DNA of 60,865 nt from Paracoccaceae bacterium (lineage in GTDB: Bacteria > Pseudomonadota > Alphaproteobacteria > Rhodobacterales > Rhodobacteraceae), in contig JAABTV010000014.1 in assembly GCA_011389685.1 (NCBI GenBank), forward strand, positions 1 to 60,865. The letters run 5' to 3'. The position numbers were made by a program, and so were the translations under genes. Shown in pieces: positions 42,888 to 52,445 of this stretch (positions are counted from its first letter, which is position 1; each line of letters begins with the position of its first letter). The notes under the pieces are model-generated. The model saw only the letters and a list, made by a program, of their open reading frames with translations. It was not told the origin of the DNA and did not search any database.

Positions 42888-43748
42888 ATGCCAAAGGTGC
42901 TCTACGAAAAGGACGGCCGGATCGCGCGGATCACGCTCAACCGGCCCGAGGTGATGAACGCCATCGACGACGACCTGCCGACCGAACTCGAAGCGGCGGT
43001 GACGCGGGCCGATGCCGACCCGGGCGTGCATGTGATCGTGCTGTCGGGCAAGGGCGATGCGTTCTGCGCGGGCTATGACCTCGCCTACTACGCCGAGAAG
43101 AACGGCGCCGACAACAACGTCACCCAAGAGATGCCGTGGGATCCGATCAAGGATTACCGCTTCATGTGGGGCAACACGCAGAAATTCATGTCGCTGTTTC
43201 GCTGCCTCAAGCCGGTGCTTTGCAAGGTGCATGGCTTTGCGGTCGCGGGCGGGTCCGACATCGCGTTGTGTTCCGATATGGTGATCATGGGCGAAGAGGC
43301 GCGCATCGGCTACATGCCCACCCGCGTCTGGGGCTGCCCGACCACCGCAATGTGGGTCTATCGGCTGGGGCCGGAAAAGGCCAAGCGGATGATGTTCACC
43401 GGCGACAAGATCACCGGCACCGAGGCCGCCGAGATGGGCCTCGTGCTCAAGGCAGTGCCCGAGGATGCGCTTGATGACGCGGTCGAGGAACTGGCCGCGC
43501 GCATGGCGGGCGTGCCCACCAACCAGCTGGCCATGCACAAGATGGTGGTCAACCAGGCGATGGAGATGACCATCAATTCGACCCAGCGCCTCGCCACCGT
43601 GTTCGACGGCATCACCCGGCACTCGCCCGAAGGGCTGAATTTCAAGGCCCGCGCCGAGGAGGTCGGCTGGAAACAGGCGGTGCGCGATCGCGACGAAGGC
43701 ACATGGGACTGGACGGCGAACGAACCCCTGCCGAAACCGAATCGGTAG
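42888..43748 (+). CDS. Enoyl-CoA hydratase/isomerase family protein
   Basis: The 286-residue crotonase-fold protein begins IARITLNRPEVMNAIDDDLP and has both oxyanion-hole regions: SGKGDAFCAGYDLA and KVHGFAVAGGSDIALCSDMV. The acid/base Glu seen in classical hydratases is not clear, since the second loop reads MPTRVWGCPTTAMW, so it may act on an unusual acyl-CoA. Later helices (GDKITGTEAAEMGLVLKAVP) are normal. GAGGGAGGA sits six bases ahead of the ATG at 42888. The 5' gap of 143 bases is shared with the divergent XRE regulator. Confidence 0.87.
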   Translation: MPKVLYEKDGRIARITLNRPEVMNAIDDDLPTELEAAVTRADADPGVHVIVLSGKGDAFCAGYDLAYYAEKNGADNNVTQEMPWDPIKDYRFMWGNTQKFMSLFRCLKPVLCKVHGFAVAGGSDIALCSDMVIMGEEARIGYMPTRVWGCPTTAMWVYRLGPEKAKRMMFTGDKITGTEAAEMGLVLKAVPEDALDDAVEELAARMAGVPTNQLAMHKMVVNQAMEMTINSTQRLATVFDGITRHSPEGLNFKARAEEVGWKQAVRDRDEGTWDWTANEPLPKPNR

Positions 43749-43754
43749 GGGTGA

Positions 43755-44390
43755 TCACGCCGGCTTGCGGGCCACGATGAACCGCGCGGGCGGTTGCGCC
43801 GGGTGGTTGCCGGTCTCGATGATGTCGAACCCCGCCGCGGTGATCGCCTCCTCCAGCCCGGCGATGCTCATCCGGCTAAACCGGGGCGCCTTGCCCAATG
43901 CCTGCATGACCGGCACGACCAGCCACATCAGCGCGCGGAATTTCAGGTTCATCTCCGACCCGGCCAGACAGGGGGTCTTGGAGATGAAATACCCGCCCGG
44001 TCTTACCCGCTCTGCAATCCCCGCCAGCGCCGCCTCGGGATCCGGCAGCAGGTGCAGCAGGTTGAACGCCATCACGGCGTCGAATTCCCCGTCCGGCGGG
44101 GCCCCGGCATCCGATTGCACGAATGTCACGTTGGTCGTGCCCTGCGCCGTGGCCTTGTCGCGGGCGATGCGGATCATCTCGGCAGAAAGATCGCTGGCCA
44201 CGATCCGGCCCGTCGCATCCGCCAGTTTCAACGCCGTCGTGCCGGTGCCACAGCCCAGTTCAAGCGCCCGGCCACCCGGGGCAAGATGGGCGCGCGTGCG
44301 CTCCAGCGTATAGGCATAGGCCGCCTCGTCCTGCACCGGCCGCTTGGCATAACGCTCCGCCGCCCGGTCCCAGAAATCCCTCTTGGTCAT
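43755..44390 (-). CDS. Class I SAM-dependent methyltransferase
   Basis: The 211-residue protein has motif I ALELGCGTGTTALKLADA near residue 45, the post-I acidic region (VASDLSAEMIRIA), motif IV-like FDAVMAFNLLHLLPDPEA, and VRPGGYFISKTP. The start MTKRDFWDRAAERYAKRPV and the overall order resemble UbiE/COQ5-like methyltransferases. The acceptor is unknown. The start at 44390 follows GGAGACAGGAC. It converges with the enoyl-CoA hydratase, with six bases between stops, and diverges from the ABC-2 operon. Confidence 0.85.
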   Translation of the reverse strand: MTKRDFWDRAAERYAKRPVQDEAAYAYTLERTRAHLAPGGRALELGCGTGTTALKLADATGRIVASDLSAEMIRIARDKATAQGTTNVTFVQSDAGAPPDGEFDAVMAFNLLHLLPDPEAALAGIAERVRPGGYFISKTPCLAGSEMNLKFRALMWLVVPVMQALGKAPRFSRMSIAGLEEAITAAGFDIIETGNHPAQPPARFIVARKPA

Positions 44391-44678
44391 GTCCTGTCTC
44401 CGTTTCATGCCATGTCGCATGTGATGACTCGATAAACCACCCTTGAGAGGGTTGGAATGGACTGAATGCGCAGGGCTGCCCTATGGATTGCATGAATGAC
44501 CAGACTCGCGAATTCGACTGGACGCAATGGCGCAAACCCGGTCGAAGCGGCACTGCCGCACAAGTCCATGTCGACCGAGGCATTGGCCCGGCCCGCGCAA
44601 CACGACGTTTCCGCGACGGGTGATCTGGTAAATCCGCGCATCACGCCATAGGTTGACCCGGCGAACGAAGGAGTCCCC
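44391..44678. promoter_or_regulatory. Divergent spacer, methyltransferase / ABC-2 exporter
   Basis: 288 non-coding bases. A small inverted repeat ACCCT-TGAG-AGGGT (44439-44452) is a possible operator. No RNA gene recognised. Confidence 0.35.
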
Positions 44679-45608
44679 ATGCCAGCCATCGTTGAAACCC
44701 GTGGCCTGACCAAGGTCTACGGCGACGGAACCGAGGCGCTCAAGCCTTTGGATCTCGATATCGAAGAGGGCGAGATACTGGCCCTGCTCGGCCCCAATGG
44801 GGCGGGCAAGACAACCCTGATTTCAATGCTTTGCGGCCTTGTCTCGCCCTCGGGTGGTCACGCGCGCGTGGGCGGTCACGACATCATCACCCGTTATCGC
44901 GAGGCCCGCGCGCTCATCGGGCTGGTGCCGCAGGAGATCGCCCTCGAACCGTTTCAAAAGGTCTGGGACGCGGTGCGCTTTACCCGCGGTCTCTTTGGCC
45001 TGAGGCGCGACGACGCCCATATCGAGGAGGTGCTGCGCACGCTGTCGCTCTGGGACAAGCGGCGCGCAAAGATCAACGAACTTTCGGGCGGCATGAAACG
45101 CCGCGTGCTCATTGCCAAGGCCCTGTCGCACAATCCGCGGGTTCTTTTCCTCGACGAGCCGACTGCGGGGGTCGATGTCGATCTGCGCCGCGACATGTGG
45201 GACATGGTCGCGGATCTGCGCCGCGATGGTGTCACCATCATCCTGACCACCCATTACATCGAAGAGGCCGAGGCCATCGCCGATCGCGTCGGCGTGATCA
45301 ACCATGGTGAATTGCTCCTGCTGGAACAGAAACAGGCGCTGATGACCCGGCTGGGCCGCAAGACGCTCCGGATCGAATTGCGCAAACCGGTCGAGGCGGT
45401 GCCGGGCGGGCTCTCGGGGTATGATCTCGAACTCGCCGAGGACGGGCGCAGCCTGAGCTACCATTATGACACCCAGGGCGAAGGCACGGGGATCACGGCC
45501 CTGTTGCAGGATCTCTCGCGCGAGGGGCTTGCGCTGCGCGATATCCACACCCGCCAATCCAGCCTCGAAGAGATCTTCGTCGATCTGGTGAAAGGAGACG
45601 ACGCATGA
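44679..45608 (+). CDS. ABC-2 type exporter, ATP-binding protein
   Basis: This 309-residue ATPase has Walker A ([16 protein letters not shown]), the Q-loop ([11 protein letters not shown]), signature ([15 protein letters not shown]), Walker B ([12 protein letters not shown]) and H-loop (TTHYIEEAE). The C-terminal ~80 residues form the accessory domain of CcmA/NodI/DrrA-like subunits. It should energise the permease encoded next, whose start overlaps its stop (ATGA). Cargo is unknown; related pairs export lipids, polysaccharides or drugs. Confidence 0.9.
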   Translation: MPAIVETRGLTKVYGDGTEALKPLDLDIEEGEILALLGPNGAGKTTLISMLCGLVSPSGGHARVGGHDIITRYREARALIGLVPQEIALEPFQKVWDAVRFTRGLFGLRRDDAHIEEVLRTLSLWDKRRAKINELSGGMKRRVLIAKALSHNPRVLFLDEPTAGVDVDLRRDMWDMVADLRRDGVTIILTTHYIEEAEAIADRVGVINHGELLLLEQKQALMTRLGRKTLRIELRKPVEAVPGGLSGYDLELAEDGRSLSYHYDTQGEGTGITALLQDLSREGLALRDIHTRQSSLEEIFVDLVKGDDA

Positions 45609-46366
45609 ACTGGCAAGCCGTTGGCGCAATCTATCGCTATGAAATGGCACGTTTCTTTCGCACAATCGCGCAAAGCTTCCTGTCGCCGGTCCTGTCCACC
45701 TCGCTATATTTCGTGGTCTTCGGCACCGCCATCGGATCGCGCATCAACGAGGTCGAGGGCGTGAGTTACGGTGCCTTCATCGTGCCCGGTCTGATCATGC
45801 TGTCGGTGATGACGCAGGCCACCACCAACGCCTCTTTCGGGATCTATTTCCCGAAATTCATCGGCACCGTTTATGAACTTCTCTCGGCGCCGGTGAATTT
45901 CTTCGAGATCGTGCTGGGCTATGTCGGTGCGGCGGCGACCAAGGCGCTCCTGATCGGGCTGGTCATTCTGGCCACGGCGACGCTGTTCGTCGATCTCACG
46001 GTGCTGCACCCCGGGGCGATGGTGGCCTTCTTGCTGCTCACCTGCCTGAGTTTCGCGCTGTTCGGTTTCATCATCGGTATCTGGGCGCGCAATTTCGAGC
46101 AGTTGCAACTGATCCCGCTTCTGGTGGTCACACCGCTGGTGTTCCTCGGCGGGGCCTTCTACTCGATCTCGATGCTGCCGCCCGGATGGCAGACCGTGAC
46201 CTATTTCAACCCGGTGGTTTACCTGATCTCGGGGTTCCGCTGGGCATTCTTCGGAACGTCGGACGTGCCGGTGGCGCTCTCGCTTCTGGCGATTGCCGGG
46301 TTCCTGTTGATGTGCCTCGCGGTGGTCTGGGCGATCTTTCGCACCGGCTACCGGATCAAGTCGTAA
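45605..46366 (+). CDS. ABC-2 type exporter, permease
   Basis: This 253-residue, six-helix inner-membrane protein is of the ABC-2 type, with the conserved [34 protein letters not shown] end section of the NodJ-like group. It is translationally coupled to the ATPase gene and followed by a strong terminator-like hairpin at 46410-46437. The pair forms a complete two-gene exporter. Confidence 0.88.
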   Translation: MNWQAVGAIYRYEMARFFRTIAQSFLSPVLSTSLYFVVFGTAIGSRINEVEGVSYGAFIVPGLIMLSVMTQATTNASFGIYFPKFIGTVYELLSAPVNFFEIVLGYVGAAATKALLIGLVILATATLFVDLTVLHPGAMVAFLLLTCLSFALFGFIIGIWARNFEQLQLIPLLVVTPLVFLGGAFYSISMLPPGWQTVTYFNPVVYLISGFRWAFFGTSDVPVALSLLAIAGFLLMCLAVVWAIFRTGYRIKS

Positions 46367-46409
46367 CCGTTGCGGTGGGGCATATGCGGGGGAAAATTCA
46401 CACGATAAC

Positions 46410-46437
46410 GGCACAAGGCGGTTCCGCGCCTTGTGTC
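46410..46437 (+). terminator. Terminator-like hairpin after the ABC-2 operon
   Basis: GGCACAAGGCG and CGCCTTGTGTC form an 11-bp stem (one G-T) around GTTCCG, 44 bases after the permease stop. No T run follows. Confidence 0.6.
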
Positions 46438-46466
46438 GACCGCCTGCCGCCTCTACATCACCCAGC

Positions 46467-47261
46467 ATGATGCGATTTATCCCTTTCGTGAAAGTGCCCC
46501 CACGGGTGTCCGTCCTGCGTCTGCAGGGGACCATCGGCACCGGCCGCATGCCGCTCAACGACGAGGCGCTGGCACCGCTGATCGAACGCGCCTTCAGCCG
46601 GGGCAAGCCATCGGCGGTGGCGCTCCTGATCAACTCGCCCGGCGGCTCGCCGGTGCAAAGTGCGCGGATCGCGTCGCGCATCCGGCGCCTGTCCGAGGAA
46701 AAGGGCATCCCCGTTCACGCCTTTGCCGAGGATGTGGCCGCCTCGGGGGGCTATTGGCTGGCCTGCGCGGCACGCGACATCTGGGCCGACCCGGCCTCGG
46801 TCCTGGGCTCGATCGGGGTGATTTCCGGCACCTTCGGCGCGCATGAGTTCATCGCCCGGCACGGGATCGAACGGCGGGTCTATACCGCCGGCAAGTCGAA
46901 ATCTCAGCTTGACCCCTTCCGGCCCGAAAATCCCGACGAAATCGCCCGGCTCAAAGTCATCCTCGACGACATGCACCAGATCTTCATCGACCATGTGAAG
47001 GCGTCACGCGGTGATCGCCTTGCCGATGATCCGCGGCTATTCACCGGCGAATTCTGGCTCGCGGGCGCCGCGCATGATCTGGGCCTGATCGACGGCACCG
47101 CGCATCTCGAACCCAAGTTGAAAGAGCTTTACGGAGACAAGGTAAAACTCATCCCCTATGGCCGCAAGCGCGGGTTGTTGCAGCGCTTCGGTGCGGCACT
47201 GGCCGGTGACGCCATGGCCGAGATCGAGGAGCGGGCCCAGTTCGCCCGCTATGGCCTCTGA
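46467..47261 (+). CDS. S49 family peptidase (SppA-like)
   Basis: The 264-residue protein starts MMRFIPFVKVPPRVSVLRLQG and has the ClpP/crotonase-like core: ALLINSPGGSPVQSARIA, then catalytic Ser93 in EDVAASGGYWLACAA and Lys145 in GKSKSQLDPF. This is the short, single-domain form of SppA/SohB-type signal-peptide peptidases, which act at the inner-membrane face. No strong ribosome-binding site is seen; ATG codons at 46467 and 46470 are equally possible. The next small gene starts three bases after the stop. Confidence 0.87.
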   Translation: MMRFIPFVKVPPRVSVLRLQGTIGTGRMPLNDEALAPLIERAFSRGKPSAVALLINSPGGSPVQSARIASRIRRLSEEKGIPVHAFAEDVAASGGYWLACAARDIWADPASVLGSIGVISGTFGAHEFIARHGIERRVYTAGKSKSQLDPFRPENPDEIARLKVILDDMHQIFIDHVKASRGDRLADDPRLFTGEFWLAGAAHDLGLIDGTAHLEPKLKELYGDKVKLIPYGRKRGLLQRFGAALAGDAMAEIEERAQFARYGL

Positions 47262-47264
47262 CCC

Positions 47265-47426
47265 ATGATCGCCAAGATCGTCATCCTGTTCCTGGTCTTC
47301 ATCGCGGTGCTGGGCATGTTCGGCAAACTGCGCGTGCCGGGCAAGAAACAGCTCGATGCGAAACGCTGCCCGAAATGCGGCCGCTTTCGCATCGGCAAGA
47401 CCTGCAATTGTGACCGGAAGGGATAG
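47265..47426 (+). CDS. Small membrane-anchored zinc-ribbon protein, 53 aa
   Basis: A 53-residue product starts MIAKIVILFLVFIAVLGMFG, a single transmembrane helix, and ends KRCPKCGRFRIGKTCNCDRKG. Four cysteines in C-x2-C ... C-x-C spacing suggest a zinc ribbon in the cytosol or periplasm. It starts three bases after the S49 peptidase stop and ends two bases ahead of the antiporter start, so it is plainly part of the operon. Genes this short are often missed in annotation. Function unknown. Confidence 0.8.
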   Translation: MIAKIVILFLVFIAVLGMFGKLRVPGKKQLDAKRCPKCGRFRIGKTCNCDRKG

Positions 47427-47428
47427 GC

Positions 47429-48388
47429 GTGGACTGGGTTTTCGCCATGCTGGGCCTTGGTATCCTGCTTCTGGCGGGGGACAGCCTCGTGCGCGGGGCG
47501 GTCAACCTGGCGCTGCGTGTGGGGATTCCGGCGCTGATCGTGTCGCTGACCATCGTCGCCTTCGGCACCTCTGCGCCCGAACTCCTGATCTCGATCCAGG
47601 CGGTCATGAGAAATGTGCCGGGCATCGCGCTCGGGAACGTGGTGGGGTCGAACACCGCCAATATCCTGCTGGTGCTGGGGGTTCCGGGCCTGATCGCGGT
47701 GATGCACACCTCGGAATGCGACAGCCGCAAGACCTATCTGATGATGATCGCCGCCTCGCTTCTCTTCATCGCGCTGGCGTTTCGCGGGGTGTTCGACTGG
47801 ATCGCGGCGCTGGTGCTGCTGGCCGGGCTGGCCGTCATGCTGGGCGATTCCTTCCTGCATGCCCGCCGCCATCGTCGCGACGCCGCCGCCGCGGCCATCG
47901 CCATCGTCAATGAGGAAGGCCTCGAGGTCGCCGACCCCGACATGCCGTGGTGGAAGATCCTCGTCTTTCTCGCGCTGGGCCTTGTCGGCCTGCCGCTGGG
48001 GGCCGATCTGCTGATCGACGGGTCGAGCAGCATCGCGCGGCGCTACGGCATCTCGGATTCGGTCATCGGCCTCACCCTTGTCGCCCTGGGCACATCGCTG
48101 CCGGAACTGGCCACCACGGTGATGGCGGTGATCCGCCGTCAGGCCGACGTGGCGCTGGGCAACGTCATCGGGTCGAACATGTTCAACCTGCTGGCCATCA
48201 TCGGCGTCGCCGCCCTGATCGGCCCGATCCCGGTCGATCCGCAATTCCTGCGCTTTGACCTCTGGGTGATGCTGGGCGCTTCACTCCTGATGATCCCGTT
48301 TGTCCTCCTTGGCCGCGACATCACGCGCCTCTGGGGTATCTCCCTGACCGCGCTTTACGCCGCCTATATCGCGCTGGTGCTGGCATGA
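47429..48388 (+). CDS. Calcium/sodium antiporter (CaCA superfamily, YrbG-like)
   Basis: The 319-residue inner-membrane protein has ten helices and the two alpha repeats of the CaCA superfamily: VAFGTSAPELLIS with GNVVGSNTANILLVLG, and VALGTSLPELATT with GNVIGSNMFNLLAIIG. The acidic residues that bind the cation are all present. It should exchange calcium for sodium or protons. Translation starts at a GTG (47429), close behind GGAAGGGA inside the end of the small zinc-ribbon gene. It overlaps the following SDR gene by four bases. Confidence 0.9.
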   Translation: MDWVFAMLGLGILLLAGDSLVRGAVNLALRVGIPALIVSLTIVAFGTSAPELLISIQAVMRNVPGIALGNVVGSNTANILLVLGVPGLIAVMHTSECDSRKTYLMMIAASLLFIALAFRGVFDWIAALVLLAGLAVMLGDSFLHARRHRRDAAAAAIAIVNEEGLEVADPDMPWWKILVFLALGLVGLPLGADLLIDGSSSIARRYGISDSVIGLTLVALGTSLPELATTVMAVIRRQADVALGNVIGSNMFNLLAIIGVAALIGPIPVDPQFLRFDLWVMLGASLLMIPFVLLGRDITRLWGISLTALYAAYIALVLA

Positions 48389-49167
48389 GCGGCGCGGCGC
48401 TCATCACTGGCGGGGCCACGCGGCTCGGCGCGTCGATGGCGCTCTATCTCGCGCATCGCGGCTTTGACGTGGCGGTGCATTACCACTCCAACGCCGACAT
48501 GGCCCGATCCGTCGCCGACGAGATCACCGCTTGCGGGCGCAAATCCGCGCTCCTCAAGGCCGATCTGCTGCACGAGGCCCAGACCCGCGGCCTGATCCAC
48601 GAGGCCTCGAAGGCGCTGGGCCGCAAACTCACCCTGCTGGTCAACAACGCCTCGATCTTCGAACATGACACGGTCCGCACCGGCAGCCGCGAAAGTTGGG
48701 ACCGGCATATCGAGACGAATCTGCGCGCGCCGTTCGTTCTGACCCAGCATTTCGCCGAACAGGCCCCCCGCGCCGAGATGGACAACCGCGGCGAACCGCG
48801 CGCCCGCGCCCTCGTCGTCAACATGATCGACCAGCGCGTGCGCAAGCTCACGCCCGAATTCGCCTCCTACACCATCGCCAAGATGGGGCTCTGGGCGCTC
48901 ACCCGCACCGCCGCGCAGGGGCTGGCCCCCGATATCCGCGTCAACGCGATTGGCCCCGGCCCCACGCTGATCGGCGCCCGCCAGAGCGAGCCGCATTTCG
49001 CCCGCCAGCGCGCCAGCACCGTGCTGGAACGCGGCTCCAACCCCGAGGACATCACCGCCGCGCTGGGCTATTTCCTCGATGCGCCGGCGGTCACCGGACA
49101 GCTTTTGTGCGTCGATGGCGGCCAGCACCTGGGCTGGCAGACGCCGGATGTTCTGGGCCCGGAATAG
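48385..49167 (+). CDS. SDR-family oxidoreductase, pteridine-reductase-like
   Basis: The 260-residue Rossmann protein has TGGATRLGASMALYLA near the start instead of the common T-G-x3-G-I-G, NNAS at 87-90, and catalytic Tyr162 and Lys166 (YTIAKMG). The place normally held by Ser carries Asp149 (NMIDQRV), a feature of pteridine and dihydromonapterin reductases of the FolM/PTR1 kind. It is therefore probably an NADPH-dependent pteridine reductase, with a general SDR role as the alternative. It is translationally coupled to the antiporter gene. Confidence 0.82.
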   Translation: MSGAALITGGATRLGASMALYLAHRGFDVAVHYHSNADMARSVADEITACGRKSALLKADLLHEAQTRGLIHEASKALGRKLTLLVNNASIFEHDTVRTGSRESWDRHIETNLRAPFVLTQHFAEQAPRAEMDNRGEPRARALVVNMIDQRVRKLTPEFASYTIAKMGLWALTRTAAQGLAPDIRVNAIGPGPTLIGARQSEPHFARQRASTVLERGSNPEDITAALGYFLDAPAVTGQLLCVDGGQHLGWQTPDVLGPE

Positions 49168-49479
49168 GCCCCGGGCGTGCCCTGCTGGCGAAAGTTGTGC
49201 ACCGCACACAAGGGCGTTACCAAAGCGTTACAAAAAGTTTAATGTTTTCAGCATCTTGCAATATGTTCAAAATAATTCTTTTTAATATCAGCTAGTTGAA
49301 AAACAGCCTAATTTTTAGGCAATTCAACGAAGCAGGCCGAAAACAAGGAAAAATCCACGCTGACCCAAAGATACCACCAGACTTATCCACAAGAATCGTG
49401 GACAGGTTTCCTCTTGCCGTATCCGCGATAAGGTTGCAGCCAACCCCAAAGCACTCCCGAGAATCGAAGACCCGAGGCG
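49168..49479. promoter_or_regulatory. AT-rich spacer upstream of uvrC with nested inverted repeat and DnaA-box sequence
   Basis: 312 non-coding bases that stand out as AT-rich. Contents: two AAAGCGTTAC-like units (around 49211-49230); a T/A-rich block (49230-49290); a nested inverted repeat, GTTGAA ... GCCTAA-TTT-TTAGGC ... TTCAAC (49295-49328); and TTATCCACA (49383-49391), identical to the consensus DnaA box. It probably carries the uvrC promoter; other roles are only suggested. Confidence 0.6.
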
Positions 49480-51360
49480 ATGAGCGACAATAAACAGGAC
49501 AACGCACCGCAACAGGCCACCGGCCATGTCGTGATCGCGGGCTATCTCAGAACGCTTGACACCTCGCCGGGCGTCTACCGGATGCTCGATGCGCAGAACC
49601 GTGTTCTCTATGTCGGCAAGGCGCGCAACCTCAAGGCGCGCGTGTCGAGTTATGCGCGCCCCACGGGTCATTCGGCGCGCATCGCCCGGATGATCCGCGA
49701 AACCGCCTCGATGATGTTCCTCACAACGCGCACCGAAACCGAGGCGCTGTTGCTCGAACAGAATCTCATCAAGCAGCTCAAGCCGCGCTACAACGTGCTC
49801 CTGCGCGACGACAAGAGCTTTCCCAATATCCTCGTCACCGATCACCCCTTCCCGATGATCAAGAAGCATCGCGGCGCGAAAAAGGAAAAGGGGCACTATT
49901 ACGGCCCCTTCGCCAGCGCCGGCGCGGTCAACCGGGCGCTGGCGCAACTTCAGCGCGTGTTCCTGTTGCGCAACTGCTCGGACGCGATGTTCGAAAGCCG
50001 CACCCGCCCCTGCCTGCAATACCAGATCAAACGCTGCACCGCGCCCTGCGTCGGCAAGATATCCGAGGCGGACTATGCCCGATCGGTGCGCGATGCAGAA
50101 CGCTATCTCTCGGGGCGCTCGACCGAGATTCAGGAAAACCTCGCCGCCCAGATGCAGGCCGCTTCAGACGCGATGGAGTTCGAGCGCGCCGCCGCCCTGC
50201 GCGACCGGATCAAGGCGCTGACACAGGTGCAGACGGCGCAGGGCATCAACCCGCGCAGCACCGCCGAGGCCGACGTGATCGCGCTCCATCTCGACGGTGG
50301 ACAGGCCTGTGTGCAGGTGTTCTTCATCCGCGCCGGCCAGAACTGGGGCAACCGCGATTTCTATCCCCGCGTGGGCTCGTCCGAGATCGAGGCCGCCGAG
50401 GTGCTCGAAGCGTTCATCGGCCAGTTTTATGACAACAAGGAACCGCCCAAACAATTGCTCCTGTCGCATCCGCTCGAAAATCCCGACCTGATGGCGCAGG
50501 CGCTGTCTGACAAGGCCGGGCGCAAGGTGGCGCTTCTGGTGCCGCAACGGGGCGAAAAGGCCGAGCTGGTCAGCAACGCCGCCCGCAACGCGCGCGAGAG
50601 TCTCGGCCGCAAGATGGCCGAATCCGCGACCCAGGCCAGGCTGCTCAAGGGGCTGGCCGAGGCCTTTGGCCTCGACGCGCCGCCGAGCCGGATCGAGGTC
50701 TATGACAACTCGCATATCCAGGGCGCCCATGCGGTCGGCGCGATGATCGTCGCCGGGCCGGACGGGTTGATGAAGAACCAGTATCGCAAGTTCAACATCC
50801 GTGGCGACGATCTCACCCCCGGGGATGATTTCGGCATGATGAAAGAGGTTCTGACCCGCCGTTTCAAGCGCCTCATCAAGGAAGATCCCGACCGCAGCGA
50901 AGGCCACTGGCCCGACCTTCTCCTGATCGACGGCGGCGCCGGGCAGGTCTCGGCGGTCAAGGGCATCATGGACGAGATGGGCGTGGCCGACATCCCGATG
51001 GTCGGCGTCGCCAAGGGCATCGACCGCGACGCCGGCAAGGAAGAGTTCCACCGCCCCGGCGCGCGGCCCTTCGCGCTGCGCCACAACGACCCGGTGCTCT
51101 ATTTCATCCAGCGCCTGCGCGACGAGGCGCACCGCTTTGCCATCGGCACCCATCGCGCGAAACGCTCCAAGTCGGTCGGGGCGACGCCGCTCGATGATGT
51201 GCCGGGCGTCGGGGCGACCCGCAAGCGCGCGCTTCTGGCCCATTTCGGCAGCGCCAAGGCGGTGAGCCGTGCCGCCCTTGCCGATCTCAAGGCGGTCGAG
51301 GGGATTTCCGACAGCCTTGCCGAGAAGATCCATGATTTCTTCCACGACGCGGGGCGATGA
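49480..51360 (+). CDS. uvrC: UvrABC excinuclease subunit C
   Basis: The 626-residue DNA-repair nuclease has, in order: a GIY-YIG domain ([30 protein letters not shown]), a Cys-containing linker ([17 protein letters not shown]), a UVR motif that contacts UvrB ([16 protein letters not shown]), the RNase H-like endonuclease domain ([16 protein letters not shown] ... [12 protein letters not shown]) and C-terminal helix-hairpin-helix motifs ([20 protein letters not shown]). It cuts the damaged strand on both sides of a lesion in nucleotide-excision repair. Length and domains are complete. It is followed by pgsA, as commonly seen in this group. Confidence 0.97.
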   Translation: MSDNKQDNAPQQATGHVVIAGYLRTLDTSPGVYRMLDAQNRVLYVGKARNLKARVSSYARPTGHSARIARMIRETASMMFLTTRTETEALLLEQNLIKQLKPRYNVLLRDDKSFPNILVTDHPFPMIKKHRGAKKEKGHYYGPFASAGAVNRALAQLQRVFLLRNCSDAMFESRTRPCLQYQIKRCTAPCVGKISEADYARSVRDAERYLSGRSTEIQENLAAQMQAASDAMEFERAAALRDRIKALTQVQTAQGINPRSTAEADVIALHLDGGQACVQVFFIRAGQNWGNRDFYPRVGSSEIEAAEVLEAFIGQFYDNKEPPKQLLLSHPLENPDLMAQALSDKAGRKVALLVPQRGEKAELVSNAARNARESLGRKMAESATQARLLKGLAEAFGLDAPPSRIEVYDNSHIQGAHAVGAMIVAGPDGLMKNQYRKFNIRGDDLTPGDDFGMMKEVLTRRFKRLIKEDPDRSEGHWPDLLLIDGGAGQVSAVKGIMDEMGVADIPMVGVAKGIDRDAGKEEFHRPGARPFALRHNDPVLYFIQRLRDEAHRFAIGTHRAKRSKSVGATPLDDVPGVGATRKRALLAHFGSAKAVSRAALADLKAVEGISDSLAEKIHDFFHDAGR

Positions 51361-51533
51361 CCGCGCGTTGCGTTAACGGCCTGAACCGTTGAATTCGCCC
51401 GGCATACCCCGGCAGCCGGGGGGCAGCCGGGCGGCAGCCGGATGTCACCCCCCCGAATTTTTGATGTCCGGGTGCGTTAACCATGGCGCACGGTGCCTTC
51501 CCTCGCGCTCGAATCCCGGCTAGAAACGGCGCG
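51361..51533. other. Repeat-rich spacer between uvrC and pgsA
   Basis: 173 bases with three close copies of GGCAGCCGG (51411-51441), a CCCCGG-CAG-CCGGGG palindrome (51407-51421), and a short stem AACGG/CCGTT (51375-51390). Together they probably slow or end transcription. Confidence 0.45.
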
Positions 51534-52199
51534 ATGAGATGGACCTTACCCAATATCCTGACGCTTCTGCGTCTGATCGCCGCGCCGATGGTGCCGGTGA
51601 TGTTTCTATATTTTACAAGACCTTATGCCGACTGGGTCGCGCTGATGCTGTTCGTCTTCGCCGCCGCGACCGACTGGATCGACGGCTACCTCGCCCGCGC
51701 CTGGAAGCAGGAAACCAAGCTCGGCGCGATGCTCGACCCGATCGCCGATAAATCCATGGTTATCATAGCCTTGCTGGTCATCTGCGGCTATTCCACCTGG
51801 ACCCCCTGGCTCGTCCTCCCCGCCACGATCATCCTGTTTCGCGAGGTCTTTGTCTCGGGCCTGCGCGAATTCCTCGGCGACACCGCGGGCACGCTGGCCG
51901 TGACCCCCATGGCCAAGTGGAAAACCACTGTCCAAATGATTGCAATCGCTGTGCTTTTCTCGCAAGGTGTGTTTGAACATTACTTGGTCATGTCGTCCTG
52001 GGGAATGGACACGGCTATGGTCGAAGCGATGCTTTCCGGCACCGCAGAAGACACGCAGGGCCTGCGATGGAAATACCAGGGCATGGTCTGGGCCGGCAAT
52101 CTCGGCGTTGTCCTGCTGTGGTTCGCGGCCCTTCTGACGCTGATCACTGGTTGGGATTACCTCAGGAAATCAATGCCCTATCTGCGCGAGGAACACTGA
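51534..52199 (+). CDS. pgsA: CDP-diacylglycerol--glycerol-3-phosphate 3-phosphatidyltransferase
   Basis: The 221-residue inner-membrane enzyme makes phosphatidylglycerol phosphate from CDP-diacylglycerol and glycerol-3-phosphate. It starts MRWTLPNILTLLRL and carries the complete CDP-alcohol phosphotransferase motif D-G-x2-A-R-x8-G-x3-D-x3-D at residues 50-72. A 20-30 residue insertion near the C-terminus (LSGTAEDTQGLRWKYQG) precedes the last helix. The ATG at 51534 was chosen because the helix-forming N-terminus starts there. Its stop overlaps the moaD ATG by one base (TGATG). Confidence 0.93.
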   Translation: MRWTLPNILTLLRLIAAPMVPVMFLYFTRPYADWVALMLFVFAAATDWIDGYLARAWKQETKLGAMLDPIADKSMVIIALLVICGYSTWTPWLVLPATIILFREVFVSGLREFLGDTAGTLAVTPMAKWKTTVQMIAIAVLFSQGVFEHYLVMSSWGMDTAMVEAMLSGTAEDTQGLRWKYQGMVWAGNLGVVLLWFAALLTLITGWDYLRKSMPYLREEH

Positions 52200-52444
52200 T
52201 GCAACTGCTCTATTTCGCATGGGTCCGCGAACGGATCGGCCTGCCACGCGAAACCGTCGAGACCGAGGCCCGCACCGTGGCCGAACTCGTCGAAGAGCTC
52301 AAGGCCCGCGAGGAACGCTATGCCGCTGCCTTTGCCGATCTGTCCGCCCTGCGTGTGGCACTCGATCAGGAACTCGCGGATTTCAACGCGCCGTTGAAGG
52401 ATGTGCGCGAGGTGGCATTTTTCCCCCCGATGACAGGGGGTTGA
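52199..52444 (+). CDS. moaD: Molybdopterin synthase small subunit
   Basis: This 81-residue ubiquitin-fold protein starts MQLLYFAWVRERIGL and ends in the essential Gly-Gly (PPMTGG), which carries the thiocarboxylate sulfur donor for molybdopterin. With MoaE it converts cyclic pyranopterin monophosphate to molybdopterin. It is coupled to pgsA upstream and lies one base from moaE downstream, so the pair is coexpressed. Confidence 0.93.
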   Translation: MQLLYFAWVRERIGLPRETVETEARTVAELVEELKAREERYAAAFADLSALRVALDQELADFNAPLKDVREVAFFPPMTGG

Positions 52445-52445
52445 G

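Noticed and set aside
49383..49391. Replication origin called from a perfect DnaA box in an AT-rich region
   Set aside because: Only one perfect box, no cluster of further boxes and no typical origin neighbours such as dnaA, parAB or hemE; kept only as a regulatory possibility.
51400..51450. CRISPR-like array from GGCAGCCGG repeats
   Set aside because: Units are only nine bases with one to three bases between them and no spacers; simple local duplication.
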